Below, piece by piece: positions 27,709 through 36,811 of a DNA stretch of 64,000 bases; the first letter of the stretch is position 1, and each line of letters begins with the position of its first letter. This stretch comes from Carpediemonas membranifera (taxonomy: Eukaryota; Fornicata). The stretch lies in assembly GCA_019828565.1 (NCBI GenBank), contig JAHDYR010000007.1, positions 806,001 to 870,000 of the forward strand, read 5' to 3'. The notes beneath the pieces are model-generated. The model was not told the DNA's origin. It searched no databases and saw only the letters and a list, made by a program, of their open reading frames with translations. Both the position numbers and the translations under genes were made by a program.

Positions 27709-29250
27709 TCACTCAATGTGACGCCGCCGGGGCCGGTTGGGTCTCGCCGACTCAGCGCTCTCCGGCCGTACGCTGTGGCGGCGCTTCTTCTTCTCCTTGT
27801 GGCCGCTCTCCACCACTGGGACCTGCACGCCCATATACTTATCGAACGGTAAAGTCTGGTCGGCCATATTAACTTCTACCGGCTCTGCAGACCTCATCAA
27901 CTCAGCTGGAGTCGTCCCGATCGGGTTGTCAGTCATCATGATCCTGTTCAACGCCATTGGGTCGACCGTCACCGGGCTGAGCTCCTCCAGCGGGTCGTAC
28001 GACGGCGTCTTTAAGGACCGCGTCGTCATGGGCCCTGCAGACTTCGGCGTGCGGGCAGACTGACCCCTCGCCGGTCCGCCTATGCCTGGGGTGGGCGTGC
28101 CCAAAGTCTCGTAGGGCGAGGCCCCGCGCCGCTTCCTCAGCGAGGCGGCGCCCATGTTGTTGTTGAACTTCTCGCGGGCGACCTTGCCGATCATATGCCG
28201 CGTCTCACTCGCCGCTGTTGCCCTCCACGCGGGCATCGTTACGCCATGGCTGAACTCCCCAACCCGCCGCCTAATCTGCGCAGTGCTAGGCCGCTGGGGA
28301 AGACGCTGGGAATGACCCACAGGCCGCGTCTCCTTCTCCGGCTTGCCGTGTGGTATGGAGATCTGCACGTTGTCCGCGTGCTGTACCGACGCGGAATCGT
28401 ATGCAGCCTTGTTCATGTGGGTGATCTCGTGGTCGGGGCCGCAGTGCTTGAAGGCGAAGCGGTAGCCAGTCAGGTACGCCTTCAATGCCCTAGGAATACG
28501 CTCCAAGTGCTCAAGTTCCACCGCCAGGTTGTGATATGCCACGGCGAGCAGCGCCTCGGTGCAGGGATAGCCCGCGGGTACGGGGGCGGGGTCGGGTCCG
28601 TCCATGTCCTCCCTGATGAGGATGATCGCCTCCTGGGCGTAGCTGAGGGCGTCCTGGTGTCTGTCGAGATGGCTGCAGATCACACACATGTTCAGCATGG
28701 TGCCCGCCGGGTTCTCGGCGATATCGATCTTCTCCTCGATCACCACAGCTTTCTTCAGGGTCTGGAGGGCTTCCTTGAACTGCCCCTGCGCCTTGTATAG
28801 CGATGCGTAGTTATTCAGCGTTACTGTGTGAGCGGTTGGGTCGAAAAGTGAGGACATACTTGCACGCAGCTTGAGCCGCTCCTTCTCGGCGCTCAAAAAG
28901 CCGCGTGGACTCTCGAGTACGAGTGCCTGCTTCAGTAGATGCTCTGATTCGGACAATTTGCCCTCTCTGATCAGTGAGAGAGAGTGGCGATTGATGAGCA
29001 GGATGCACTGGCAGGCTAGGCGCCATGCCTCAAGGCTGGAGAAGCCGTAGATGTGCTCTCGTAACTTAACAGCCTCGAGTAGCAGCACGATTGCTTCTGA
29101 TTCCTTCCCGCCTTGATCAAGGAGGGTAACTGTCGTCTCTTCTACCCGTTTGAGATACTCCAGGCTCGATTCTTTCCCACTTCCACCACTTGTTCGGCTA
29201 ACGGGCTGCGTCTGACCAGAGATATGAGACAAAGGAAGGTCGTCAGCCAT
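27709..29250 (-). CDS. TPR protein, kinesin-light-chain-like repeats
   Basis: The 513-residue protein starts at the ATG at 29250. Residues about 25-270 form tandem TPR-like helical pairs. Examples are A-I-V-L-L-L-E-A-V-K-L-R-E and N-N-Y-A-S-L-Y-K-A-Q-G-Q-F-K-E-A-L-Q-T-L-K-K-A, the latter like kinesin light chain and nephrocystin-type repeats. The C-terminal half is Arg/Ser/Pro-rich and disordered, ending in KEKKKRRHSV and RPRRRHIE. It is likely a scaffold or cargo adaptor. It is divergent from DPM2 across 176 bp. Confidence 0.72.
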   Translation of the reverse strand: MADDLPLSHISGQTQPVSRTSGGSGKESSLEYLKRVEETTVTLLDQGGKESEAIVLLLEAVKLREHIYGFSSLEAWRLACQCILLINRHSLSLIREGKLSESEHLLKQALVLESPRGFLSAEKERLKLRASMSSLFDPTAHTVTLNNYASLYKAQGQFKEALQTLKKAVVIEEKIDIAENPAGTMLNMCVICSHLDRHQDALSYAQEAIILIREDMDGPDPAPVPAGYPCTEALLAVAYHNLAVELEHLERIPRALKAYLTGYRFAFKHCGPDHEITHMNKAAYDSASVQHADNVQISIPHGKPEKETRPVGHSQRLPQRPSTAQIRRRVGEFSHGVTMPAWRATAASETRHMIGKVAREKFNNNMGAASLRKRRGASPYETLGTPTPGIGGPARGQSARTPKSAGPMTTRSLKTPSYDPLEELSPVTVDPMALNRIMMTDNPIGTTPAELMRSAEPVEVNMADQTLPFDKYMGVQVPVVESGHKEKKKRRHSVRPESAESARPNRPRRRHIE

Positions 29251-29426
29251 TTCGTCAGCCTGGAAATTGTTGTCCCTTAAGGTGCGAAAATGTGTATGTC
29301 GTGTCAAGATGAGGCCCCCACGTAACTAGGGCAGTAATCTAAAGGCGAGATGCGCTCTGATACAGGAGAGCTGGTCGACCATTTTCCTCGATCAGCTTTC
29401 GTCGCGAAAGAACGAAGCTTGAACGA

Positions 29427-29712
29427 ATGCTTGCCGATCGACTTTTTGGCCTGGCCCTCATTGCATGGGGCGTTGGCTTTATGACATTCTACCTCTTTTG
29501 GGTTCTTATCACCGTTTGTGGCCCCCTTTCCGCCTACACAGCCCTTCATCCCAGCGAACACGCCTTTCATTGCTCTATTCCCCGATGCCAAGTACGCAAA
29601 CTATCTTGTTGCCACTGTCGGTGGCTGCGGCTTCATATTCATTGCCCTCTACGTCCTCCGCACGAAGATGAAGGAGGCCAAGAAGAAGAACGCCGCCAAG
29701 AAGGCCGAGTAG
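29427..29712 (+). CDS. DPM2: Dolichol-phosphate mannosyltransferase subunit DPM2, two exons
   Basis: Exons 29427-29513 and 29542-29712 are joined across a 28-nt intron to give 85 residues; human DPM2 has 84. The first TM helix is in exon 1 (LFGLALIAWGVGFMTFYLFWVLIT). Exon 2 opens with P-F-I-P, as DPM2 proteins do at this point, followed by a second TM (NYLVATVGGCGFIFIALYVL) and a Lys-rich tail with KK near the end. DPM2 stabilises the DPM synthase complex in the ER membrane, which makes Dol-P-Man for GPI anchors and glycosylation. The frame continuity depends on removing the intron. Confidence 0.88.
29514..29541 (+). other. Intron of DPM2 (28 nt)
   Basis: Begins GTTTGTGG and ends CCTACACAG. 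Phase 0. Removing it fuses the two halves of a correctly sized DPM2 protein. Confidence 0.85.
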
Positions 29713-29784
29713 GCGTTCCATGGCTATATGTAATCTACCACACACATAAACAGGCGCCTCTAAGTTATACTTTACACGACGCAT

Positions 29785-31110
29785 CTAGCAACCACAGAAG
29801 AGCCTCCGAAGCAACGGCTTCTTTTGCACCTTCTTCTCGAGCGGCTTCTTCGCCCCCTTCTTCTCCTCCACGGGCGCCTGGAGGTCAGGAGCAGGGATAG
29901 ACACCTCTACCGCCTCAACCTCAACGCCAATCTCCTCCTTTCTCTCGGCTTCGACGGCAAGGTCGTCGCACTCAGACTTGGGGGCCTCCATGTCGGGAAG
30001 CTCGGGCTCGGCAGGGGCAGCGGGCTCGTGGGTCCGGTGGATGGCGTGTGGGCTGCGGACGCGGCGGAAGGCGGTGACGGGCTGGAGAGTGTCGAGCTGG
30101 GGCTCGGCGGGCTCTTCCACAGCGGGCTCTTCCTCGGCATGCTCTTCTTCGGTGGGCTTGGTCTCCGCCTCGGGCGTGGCCTCGGGCCCCTCCATCTCCA
30201 CGACCTCCTGAACTTCGGGCTCGGGCTCCACGGCCACCTCCGGGGCAGGCTCTTCAGTCCTCTCCTCATCGGAGCTAGACATCTCAGCGTCCTCTTCGGT
30301 GCGGAGGGGCGAGGGCTGCTTGGTGTCCTCCCGTTCGTCCTCAGATGCAACCAGGGGAGGCGCCTGGCCCTCGACTGTCGTGTCGGCCTCAGCTTCAGGC
30401 TCGACCTCAGGCTCGACCTCAGGCTCAACTTCAGGTTCGGGCTCAACGACATCAACCTCCGCCTCGGGCTCAGGCTCTGCAACAAGAGGCTCGGCCACCT
30501 CAGCAGTGCTTTCCACGGCCGCCTCGAGGGTAGACATGAGTTCGTTCACGTCAGCCTCGACGTGCTCGTCGTCGGACAGCTCAGGCTCGGCCTCGTACTC
30601 AACCTCAAGCGGCTGCTCGTGCTCGTCCTCCTCGGTAGGCTCCGCGACCAAAGGCGAGGCCTCGGCAGCGGCCTCAGGGGCGGGCTCGAGAAGGGAGATC
30701 GCCTCAGATACGTCGGCGGCCTTCTCTTCAGGCAGCTGAGCCTCCTCGGGCTCGGGCTCGGCCACAAGAGCCTCGGGCTCGGGAGACACATCATGCTCCT
30801 CGGCGGGCTCACCGCGGTGGGAGCTACTGCGGCTGTGCTCGCCGATATGCGTCTCGGAGGGGATTACGACAGTAGGCTTGTTGCTGTGCGGCTCGCCATC
30901 ACCAGTGAGCGTAACTTCCACAGGAACAGCGCGTGGCGTCTTGTACTCGTTTTCATCCTTCTTTTCATCCTCTGTGAACTCCTCGTCGGTGTCGTAGTAG
31001 CTATCGTACGTCGAATCGTAGGAAGTGTCGTACGAGTAGAGATCATTCGTGTCGGAATGTCCAGGAGAGTACGTCCCGTCGCTCGTATCAATCTTCTCTT
31101 CCATAAGCAT
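29785..31110 (-). CDS. Highly acidic repeat protein with C-terminal CGC lipidation-like motif
   Basis: The 441-residue protein is dominated by Glu, Ala, Pro and Val repeats (EPEPEVEPEVEPEVEP-like) with a Tyr/Asp/Ser-rich N-terminus. A codon-scale tandem repeat of about 18 bp is visible near 30390-30450. The C-terminus is strongly basic (KKGAKKPLEKK) and ends R-R-L-F-C-G-C-stop. A final C-x-C after a basic patch is the pattern of Rab-type geranylgeranylated proteins, and the cysteines could also be palmitoylated. This suggests an acidic, extended protein tethered to a membrane. Starts at 31110 and 31104 are both possible. Function unknown. A CAGTTTA element lies about 30 bp upstream. Confidence 0.68.
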   Translation of the reverse strand: MLMEEKIDTSDGTYSPGHSDTNDLYSYDTSYDSTYDSYYDTDEEFTEDEKKDENEYKTPRAVPVEVTLTGDGEPHSNKPTVVIPSETHIGEHSRSSSHRGEPAEEHDVSPEPEALVAEPEPEEAQLPEEKAADVSEAISLLEPAPEAAAEASPLVAEPTEEDEHEQPLEVEYEAEPELSDDEHVEADVNELMSTLEAAVESTAEVAEPLVAEPEPEAEVDVVEPEPEVEPEVEPEVEPEAEADTTVEGQAPPLVASEDEREDTKQPSPLRTEEDAEMSSSDEERTEEPAPEVAVEPEPEVQEVVEMEGPEATPEAETKPTEEEHAEEEPAVEEPAEPQLDTLQPVTAFRRVRSPHAIHRTHEPAAPAEPELPDMEAPKSECDDLAVEAERKEEIGVEVEAVEVSIPAPDLQAPVEEKKGAKKPLEKKVQKKPLLRRLFCGC

Positions 31111-31140
31111 TTGTCGCTGAGAAATTCAACGATCCGGGTG

Positions 31141-31147
31141 CAGTTTA
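31141..31147. promoter_or_regulatory. CAGTTTA element upstream of the acidic-protein gene
   Basis: GTGCAGTTTATGCCAC on the + strand lies 30 bp upstream of the ATG at 31110 (gene on the minus strand). It is a member of the recurring set. Confidence 0.35.
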
Positions 31148-31453
31148 TGCCACGTGTGTTGGATCGGTGCAAACGTGTCTGGCATGCCAGTGGCTTGTCT
31201 TGTCACGCTCTCATGGTGCCTGGCCTCCGTTGGGCCGGGCCCGTCTTGATGGACAAACCGGGTGGATTGCACGCGATCAGTACGATCAGCTGACGCACAG
31301 TCATATCAGCGCGCAACACCAGCTGGCAGCCGACAAAGGTGTGAGACTATTCTGTCCAACCATGCCGCGGCACAAGATCCGACCGCTGGCAGAGTCACAA
31401 CCGAGTCGAGCAAGCAAATACCGAAGAGCAACAACATCATGCGCCGGCTATGT

Positions 31454-32578
31454 TTATATCTGGCCATTCTGGACCATATCTTCGACCGTTTCCTTGACAC
31501 ACGCGAGAGTATCCCGCATACACTTGTCAACGTCGTATCGCGATGTCAGGGAAACTACACCGGGGCCCTCCATGCACTTGTCACAACACCCGCACAGCAC
31601 GAGACACGCGACACCATGCGCCTTACACGACGCCTGCACGGCAGATACGACTTTGCCATTTGCGGTCTGGGAGTCGTACTTTCCCTCTCCCGTGATGACC
31701 AGAGTCGACTCCCGCACGTGGTCGTCGAGGTGCAGCAGGGTGTTCAGGGCCCGGCTGCCAGGCTCAATGGCCCCATGGAGGGCGAGGACGGCAGCCCCCA
31801 GACCACCGGCGGCCCCAGCCCCTGGGAACTCGGAGATTGCGGCGGATGTGCCGTAAAGTGCACCGATTTGGGCGATTGCAGCGTCCATTCTCGCCAGGTC
31901 GCGGACCCCCTTCTGCGGTCCATAAATGTGGGTCGCCCCGTTCGGTCCTGCGAGGGGGTTGGAGACGTCGCACACGGCGATCAACTCGACACCCCTGACG
32001 GCATCAATCGCCGGGGTGAGGTCGACTGCCGTGACTGAGGGCGCGTCGCCCGTCGTCACTGGTGAGGGGAGCTCGCCGTCCGCGCTGGATATGACCGCGC
32101 CTAAAGCCTGCAACATGCCCAGACCGGCGTCGTTGGTGGCGCTCCCTCCCAGACCGATGTGGATGCGGGACGGATGCTCGGCGGCGATAACGAAACGAAT
32201 GAGCTCGCCAAGGCCAAATGTGGTGGTTCGCATAGGGTCGAGATCCTTGCATAGGATGATTCCGGCTACTGAGGCCATCTCCAGGAAGACTGTCGTGGCG
32301 CCTGCCTCGGAAACCACGGCGTATGGAGCTTCGGCGGTTATTCCGGGAAAGGGGCCCGTGACAGTGACTGTGCGAGCTTCTGCTGATTGGATAGCGCATA
32401 AAACTGCTTCAAGAAACCCATCACCACCGTCGCTGATGGGGAGGCTTATAGTTTTCCAGTGGTGGTGCTCGAGGACATCGCTGATGGTCTTGACAAGCTC
32501 CAATGAAGTCGCAGAACCCTTGAAAGAATCTGTGCACAGCAAAGCTGTTCCATGCTTGCTTTGGTCATCGCAAACCAT
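31454..32578 (-). CDS. Glycerate kinase (GlxK/GarK, bacterial type I)
   Basis: The 374-residue protein starts at the ATG at 32578 and fits the family length of about 380. Marks are the N-terminal D-S-F-K-G-S, S-D-G-G-D-G-F, G-L-G-G-S-A-T-N-D-A-G-L-G-M-L-Q-A-L-G, the G-A-G-A-A-G-G-L-G-A-A stretch, and V-I-T-G-E-G-K-Y-D-x-Q-T-x-x-G-K. It phosphorylates D-glycerate to 2- or 3-phosphoglycerate using ATP. The frame is open upstream to an ATG at 32914, but those 112 codons are not conserved and were excluded. The resemblance to bacterial enzymes suggests lateral transfer. Confidence 0.92.
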   Translation of the reverse strand: MVCDDQSKHGTALLCTDSFKGSATSLELVKTISDVLEHHHWKTISLPISDGGDGFLEAVLCAIQSAEARTVTVTGPFPGITAEAPYAVVSEAGATTVFLEMASVAGIILCKDLDPMRTTTFGLGELIRFVIAAEHPSRIHIGLGGSATNDAGLGMLQALGAVISSADGELPSPVTTGDAPSVTAVDLTPAIDAVRGVELIAVCDVSNPLAGPNGATHIYGPQKGVRDLARMDAAIAQIGALYGTSAAISEFPGAGAAGGLGAAVLALHGAIEPGSRALNTLLHLDDHVRESTLVITGEGKYDSQTANGKVVSAVQASCKAHGVACLVLCGCCDKCMEGPGVVSLTSRYDVDKCMRDTLACVKETVEDMVQNGQI

Positions 32579-33242
32579 GATTGATGATAGTTTTGCCAGA
32601 AAAGACCACCGCTCTCGACTCGCGGCGACTACCTCAGAGATGGGCACGGGAAGCTCATCGACCACATGAGAGAGATGGCCAGGAACCGTCGCAAGATCTG
32701 GTCTCCCACAGCCCTGAACCAGCGCATCGCCATTGCCATCATCAGGGGCAACTACGAAGTTTATCGTCGTTTCGCCAGCGTTAGTGGCAGCTCCGCCCCC
32801 GGCCTGGTGGCTGGCTGGCGTTTGACAGACTTGGACCGGTGCGAACCGGTACATTGAGAGGTATGTATACGTGTAAATCGAAAAGGACAGCGGCGAACCC
32901 AGTTGCCGGCGCATAGAGGGTAGTAGTTTATGTGCATTCAGCTTATATAGTCTTCCATGACCCTTCTCTTGGGGGATTTTCGTAAATTCACGGTCTAGTT
33001 CATCACAAGTTACACCTCTCCACTCTCCTTTGCCTGCCCGAGCAAGCCGTCAGATTGGTTACTGATTAATTATGTCGAGTTGGGTTCACCGCCCATGGGG
33101 GGGGGGTACCCGGCCTAAGTACACATTGAATACATCGCACAGGTAATGATAACTGCCCTGTGTCAATTCCAATGCCAATGGCGGGGTAGGGGACTGGCCC
33201 GACTCCCACCAGACTCAGTTTACAATGTACACAGCGTGCTCC
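32579..33242. other. Intergenic region upstream of glycerate kinase
   Basis: The 664 bp stretch holds a long minus-strand extension of the kinase frame and a plus-strand frame at 32666-32857, neither with recognisable features. A run of ten G residues lies at 33097-33106, and a TAGTTTATG word lies near 32925-32935. The distal part is the 3' side of the ankyrin gene. Confidence 0.4.
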
Positions 33243-36200
33243 TCAGCCTTCAACCTGCATGGCCTTCAGCGCGGCCTGGACAGCGTCCGGGCCTGCCTTG
33301 CCCGGCTGGGTCCTGGGGCGAGTGGGCGTACCCACCTCGAAGTCGAGCGGGCCGCACTGGTCGGGGTGGTCGAGCAGGTCGACGCTGCGCTCGTGGCCCT
33401 TGGCCTGGGCAATCTCCCTGGGCAGCTTGCCGGCCTCGCCTGGCAGGGCGGTGTCGGCTCCCGCGGCGATGAGCATGTCGAGGATGTCGGCGAAGCCCCC
33501 CTCTGCTGCGGCGAAGGCGGCAGTCGACCCGTTCTTGCGGCGGGCGTTGATGTCGCCCCCGGCCTGCAGCAGCAGGCGGACTGCGTCGGGCTTGTTCTCT
33601 TCAGCCGCGCACATGAGAGCTGTGCGGCCGTCAAGAGTGGTCAGGTCGGGGTCAGCGCCGGCCTCAATGAGGAGTTCAGCGCAGCTGGTGTGGCCGTTGA
33701 TGATGGCTGCCATGAGGGCGGTGTCACCAATCTTTGCCTGTTGGTCGAGGTCGGCCTGCTTCTCGATCAGAAGCGCAATGGTCTCCGCGTGGCCCCCGAA
33801 TGCTCCTTCAATGAGCGGGGTCCGGTCATCGTTTGCTCGAAGGTTGATGTCCGCGCCACGGTCGAGGAGGAGTCGGGCGCAGGCGGTGTGGCCAGAGGCA
33901 GAGGCTGCGTGCAATGGAGAGTAGCCTTTGTTGTCGGCCACGTCGACCATGCTAGGATTGGCGTCCAGCAGCAGCTTGGCGATATCGGTGAACCCCTTAC
34001 CAGCCGCGATATACAGGGCGCTGCACAGGGCGCTACAGCCGTCAATGAGGGGCTTGGTGGTGTCAGCGCCGGCCTCAATGAGGAGTTCAGCGCAGCTGGT
34101 GTGGCCGTTGATGATGGCTGCCATGAGGGCGGTGTCACCAATCTTTGCCTGTTGGTCGAGGTCGGCCTGCTTCTCGATCAGAAGCGCAATGGTCTCCGCG
34201 TGACCCTTGATTGCTGCGGCGATGAGCGGGGTCCGGCCATAGTTTGCTCGATGGTTGACGTCTGCGCCACGGTCGAGGAGGAGTCGGGCGCAGGCGGTGT
34301 GGCCAGAGGCAGAGGCTGCGTGCAATGGAGAGTAGCCTTTGTTGTCGGCCACGTCGACCATGCTAGGATTGGCGTCCAGCAGCAGCTTGACGATATCAAG
34401 CTGGCCATACTGTGCTGCAATGAAGAGAGGGCTCGCGCCGTTGTTTCGCGTCTTGGCGCAGTCGGCCTTGGCGTTGACAAGCGCCTGGGCGATCTTGGTG
34501 TGACCCTTCATGACTGCGATCAGGAGTGGCGTGTCACCCTCATCGTCGAAGATCTCGAGGTCGACCTTGGCTGCGATCAGCTTCTTGACAGCCTCCAGGT
34601 CGCCCGCGAGGCAGGCCTCGGCGAGAGAGATCGCCTTCTCCAGCGAGACGCCCTCGGTGCTGGCGTCTGGCTGAGTGTCGGCGTCGGGTTGGCTATCGCG
34701 CTGGGGCTTCTCGGCATCCTTCGCTTCAGTGTTCACCTCCTTGCTGCGGAGCTGCTTGGTCATCGCGAAGCTGATCGTCTTGATCACGTTCTTCTCGATC
34801 GTGAACACGATCTTCTGGACCGTCTTCGAGTCAGACAACGGCGTCCTCGACAAGAGCTTGGACAGCTTGGATGTCCCACCTGTGGCGACCGCAGGGCCGT
34901 CCCCGACATCCAACGAACCCAGCTGCTTCAGGACCATGTCGACGTCGCCTCCGTGCCCTCCGTACTCGTGGTCGTCGTCCGAGTCGTCGCGCTGGTAGAT
35001 TCTGATTTCGATGGTCTCGGGCTCGGCCTCGCAGTAGCGCTTGCTCTCTAGGTTCTCTGCGCGGTCGTCCCTCCGCCTCTGGGTCGTCCCCTGGTGCGGC
35101 GGAATGTGCACAAGCGGCTCGGGCGCGCTGAGGGCGTCGTCTAGGGCTGCCTTCCTTTCGGCCAGCAATACATCAAGCATTTCATTCTCGGCCGCGAGGA
35201 CCTCGCTCTCGGCAGCACGCGTCCTGCGCCCACTGCGACTCTTCCGCTGGCGAACAGCGGCAGCCTTCTGGCTGCGGGCTTGGCTCGCTTGACGCTCGAC
35301 GGCATGCTGCACTTCATCGCCAGTCAGCTCAATGCCCGGCTCGGGGCGACCGAGCATGGCGAGCGCCGCGTCGTACTCGTCGATCTGCCCGCGGAGCCGC
35401 CGGTTGGTCATCCGAAGATCGAGGTGGGTTTCCTTCTGCTCGGCTGCAGATCCTCCGTGCGGCGCCGTCTGGGTGGTCGGGACCTCGACGGGCTCGGGAA
35501 CAGTGATCTCGTCGGGCTGGGCAATGGCCTCGGTGCCCAGGGCCTGCCTGATAGCAACCCGGGCGGCAGCGAGGGTCTGCTCGGCGGCAGCGGACTCGGA
35601 CCGCATGTTCGTGGTCTCCGCGGTCAGTATTGCAGCCTTAAACTGCTTCTTAATCAAAGAGTTCTTCCGAGATGTCTCCCGAAGACCCGGCTCAGTGATT
35701 TTGAAGTCAGCTTGGGCTGGAAGAGATATCATCGAGAGGTCAATCGCCACAGGATTGGGCAGACGATGACCCAGCGCCGCCTGGATCTCTCGGCACCCCT
35801 CAAGCCGGCCCAGCTGCTCGGCGCACTCCTTCATGAGGGATTTCTTCTCACTCATCAGGTCTTTGATGCCCTTGGCTCGTGCTCCCTTGGGCACCTTGGG
35901 CTTCGCGGGGTGAGGGTCCGCGGGAGTGGTGCCTTTAGCGCCTTTGGGCTGACGAACATCCCGTGCTTCGCCCAACGGGATGGGCTCGAAAGCGTCGAAG
36001 ACGTCTCCGAACTGGAAGTGATTGAGATAGGCCTGGCCAGCAGGGTCGAAGTCGGTGCCAGGCATGGCTTGAGCGTTGTGGTCTGCCTGCCGTCTGGCCT
36101 CATCCAGGTCATAATGGGTGTCTAGGTTGACGTGGGGCACGCCATGCCTAGCTGGTGGCTGGGCGGGAGCGTCGTCAAGCAGGCCGAGGTCCACGATGGG

Positions 36201-36398
36201 AAACTGTTGCTGCTCGGGGATGATTCTTAGCACTTGATTGTCGTGTGGATCAGCTTTGACGCCGATATTCGTGTCTACTTGCGCGTTCTGCGCTGCGTTG
36301 CCGTGTTCTTGGTGGTTTTCTTTCACAGCAGGGCCGGGGAGGAGCAGTGGAAGCTCTTGTCCTTGTAGGAATGGATTTCTGTCACCTAGACCGTTCAT
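33243..36398 (-). CDS. Ankyrin-repeat protein with basic/coiled-coil segment
   Basis: The 1051-residue protein starts at the ATG at 36398; an upstream in-frame GTG was rejected. The N-terminal half is low-complexity with two charged coiled coils. One, near residues 375-420, has a basic stretch R-Q-R-K-S-R-S-G-R-R-T-R followed by leucines at heptad-like spacing (EVLAAENEMLDVLL), resembling a bZIP. The C-terminal part (about 660-1040) is a run of roughly 11 ankyrin repeats (D-x-D-G-x-T-P-L-x-x-A-A). Four of them are nearly duplicated as a 411-bp tandem repeat. It is probably a scaffold; nuclear function is only a hint from the basic segment. Confidence 0.85.
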   Translation of the reverse strand: MNGLGDRNPFLQGQELPLLLPGPAVKENHQEHGNAAQNAQVDTNIGVKADPHDNQVLRIIPEQQQFPIVDLGLLDDAPAQPPARHGVPHVNLDTHYDLDEARRQADHNAQAMPGTDFDPAGQAYLNHFQFGDVFDAFEPIPLGEARDVRQPKGAKGTTPADPHPAKPKVPKGARAKGIKDLMSEKKSLMKECAEQLGRLEGCREIQAALGHRLPNPVAIDLSMISLPAQADFKITEPGLRETSRKNSLIKKQFKAAILTAETTNMRSESAAAEQTLAAARVAIRQALGTEAIAQPDEITVPEPVEVPTTQTAPHGGSAAEQKETHLDLRMTNRRLRGQIDEYDAALAMLGRPEPGIELTGDEVQHAVERQASQARSQKAAAVRQRKSRSGRRTRAAESEVLAAENEMLDVLLAERKAALDDALSAPEPLVHIPPHQGTTQRRRDDRAENLESKRYCEAEPETIEIRIYQRDDSDDDHEYGGHGGDVDMVLKQLGSLDVGDGPAVATGGTSKLSKLLSRTPLSDSKTVQKIVFTIEKNVIKTISFAMTKQLRSKEVNTEAKDAEKPQRDSQPDADTQPDASTEGVSLEKAISLAEACLAGDLEAVKKLIAAKVDLEIFDDEGDTPLLIAVMKGHTKIAQALVNAKADCAKTRNNGASPLFIAAQYGQLDIVKLLLDANPSMVDVADNKGYSPLHAASASGHTACARLLLDRGADVNHRANYGRTPLIAAAIKGHAETIALLIEKQADLDQQAKIGDTALMAAIINGHTSCAELLIEAGADTTKPLIDGCSALCSALYIAAGKGFTDIAKLLLDANPSMVDVADNKGYSPLHAASASGHTACARLLLDRGADINLRANDDRTPLIEGAFGGHAETIALLIEKQADLDQQAKIGDTALMAAIINGHTSCAELLIEAGADPDLTTLDGRTALMCAAEENKPDAVRLLLQAGGDINARRKNGSTAAFAAAEGGFADILDMLIAAGADTALPGEAGKLPREIAQAKGHERSVDLLDHPDQCGPLDFEVGTPTRPRTQPGKAGPDAVQAALKAMQVEG
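33651..34400. repeat. Tandem duplication inside the ankyrin gene (two units, 411-bp period)
   Basis: The stretch at about 33651-33989 matches about 34062-34400 with a constant offset of 411 bp (137 codons). Long blocks are identical, broken by one diverged patch of about 70 bp. The period covers four ankyrin repeats plus a few residues. Confidence 0.9.
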
Positions 36399-36811
36399 GA
36401 TTCCTCTGTGAGCGAGAAAGGCCCGATTGTTGCTGGCAGCGTCGCTGACCAGAATTGTGGGCAGATACGTGAGCCGCGATAACACCGTAAATCAGCCTCG
36501 CGCCCGTCGGCCACGTCAGAAGAAATGCGCAACGTCCCATGATCGTCTTTCAGCACCGTACCTGCGCTGGGCGCGCCCCTGCGGCCTTTGATTGCTGCGA
36601 TGGGAACTGTGACAATTATCGTAAAGTTTCATTCGAGCCAGTCTGAAGACCACAGGATGCTGCTATGCCCAGATGACTTGCTAACCACCGCGTGCGGTCG
36701 GATGGTGGCCTGTAGAGGGCAGTCTGCCAAACAGCTTTGTCGCGATCATGCACCTCTTATCCGGCTTGCATTTATCGCACACCAGCACCATTCAGCTCAT
36801 CCAGCCCGCCC
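36399..36811. other. Intergenic region; contains source of a 113-bp copied segment
   Basis: This 413 bp stretch lies between the ankyrin start and the end of Clf1. Positions 36612-36724 reappear inverted at 44071-44183 with four substitutions. No gene is apparent. Confidence 0.6.
36612..36724 (+). repeat. Inverted repeat C, source copy (113 bp)
   Basis: Matches the reverse complement of 44071-44183. I count four mismatches in 113 bp. It lies in non-coding DNA, so the similarity is not due to protein constraint. Confidence 0.88.

Noticed and set aside
29824-31293. 489-residue plus-strand frame opposite the acidic protein
   Set aside because: Leu/Gly-rich repeats mirror the Glu/Pro repeats of the real minus-strand gene.
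32666-32857. Short plus-strand frame near glycerate kinase
   Set aside because: It has an ATG and about 60 codons but no recognisable motif and no continuation by a plausible mini-intron. It overlaps the open but unconserved extension of the kinase frame.
33225-35051. 608-residue plus-strand reading frame
   Set aside because: It is the antisense of the ankyrin repeats. Its composition (Val/Gly/Leu/Arg-rich) is what a GC-rich coding strand yields in reverse, and it has no domain.
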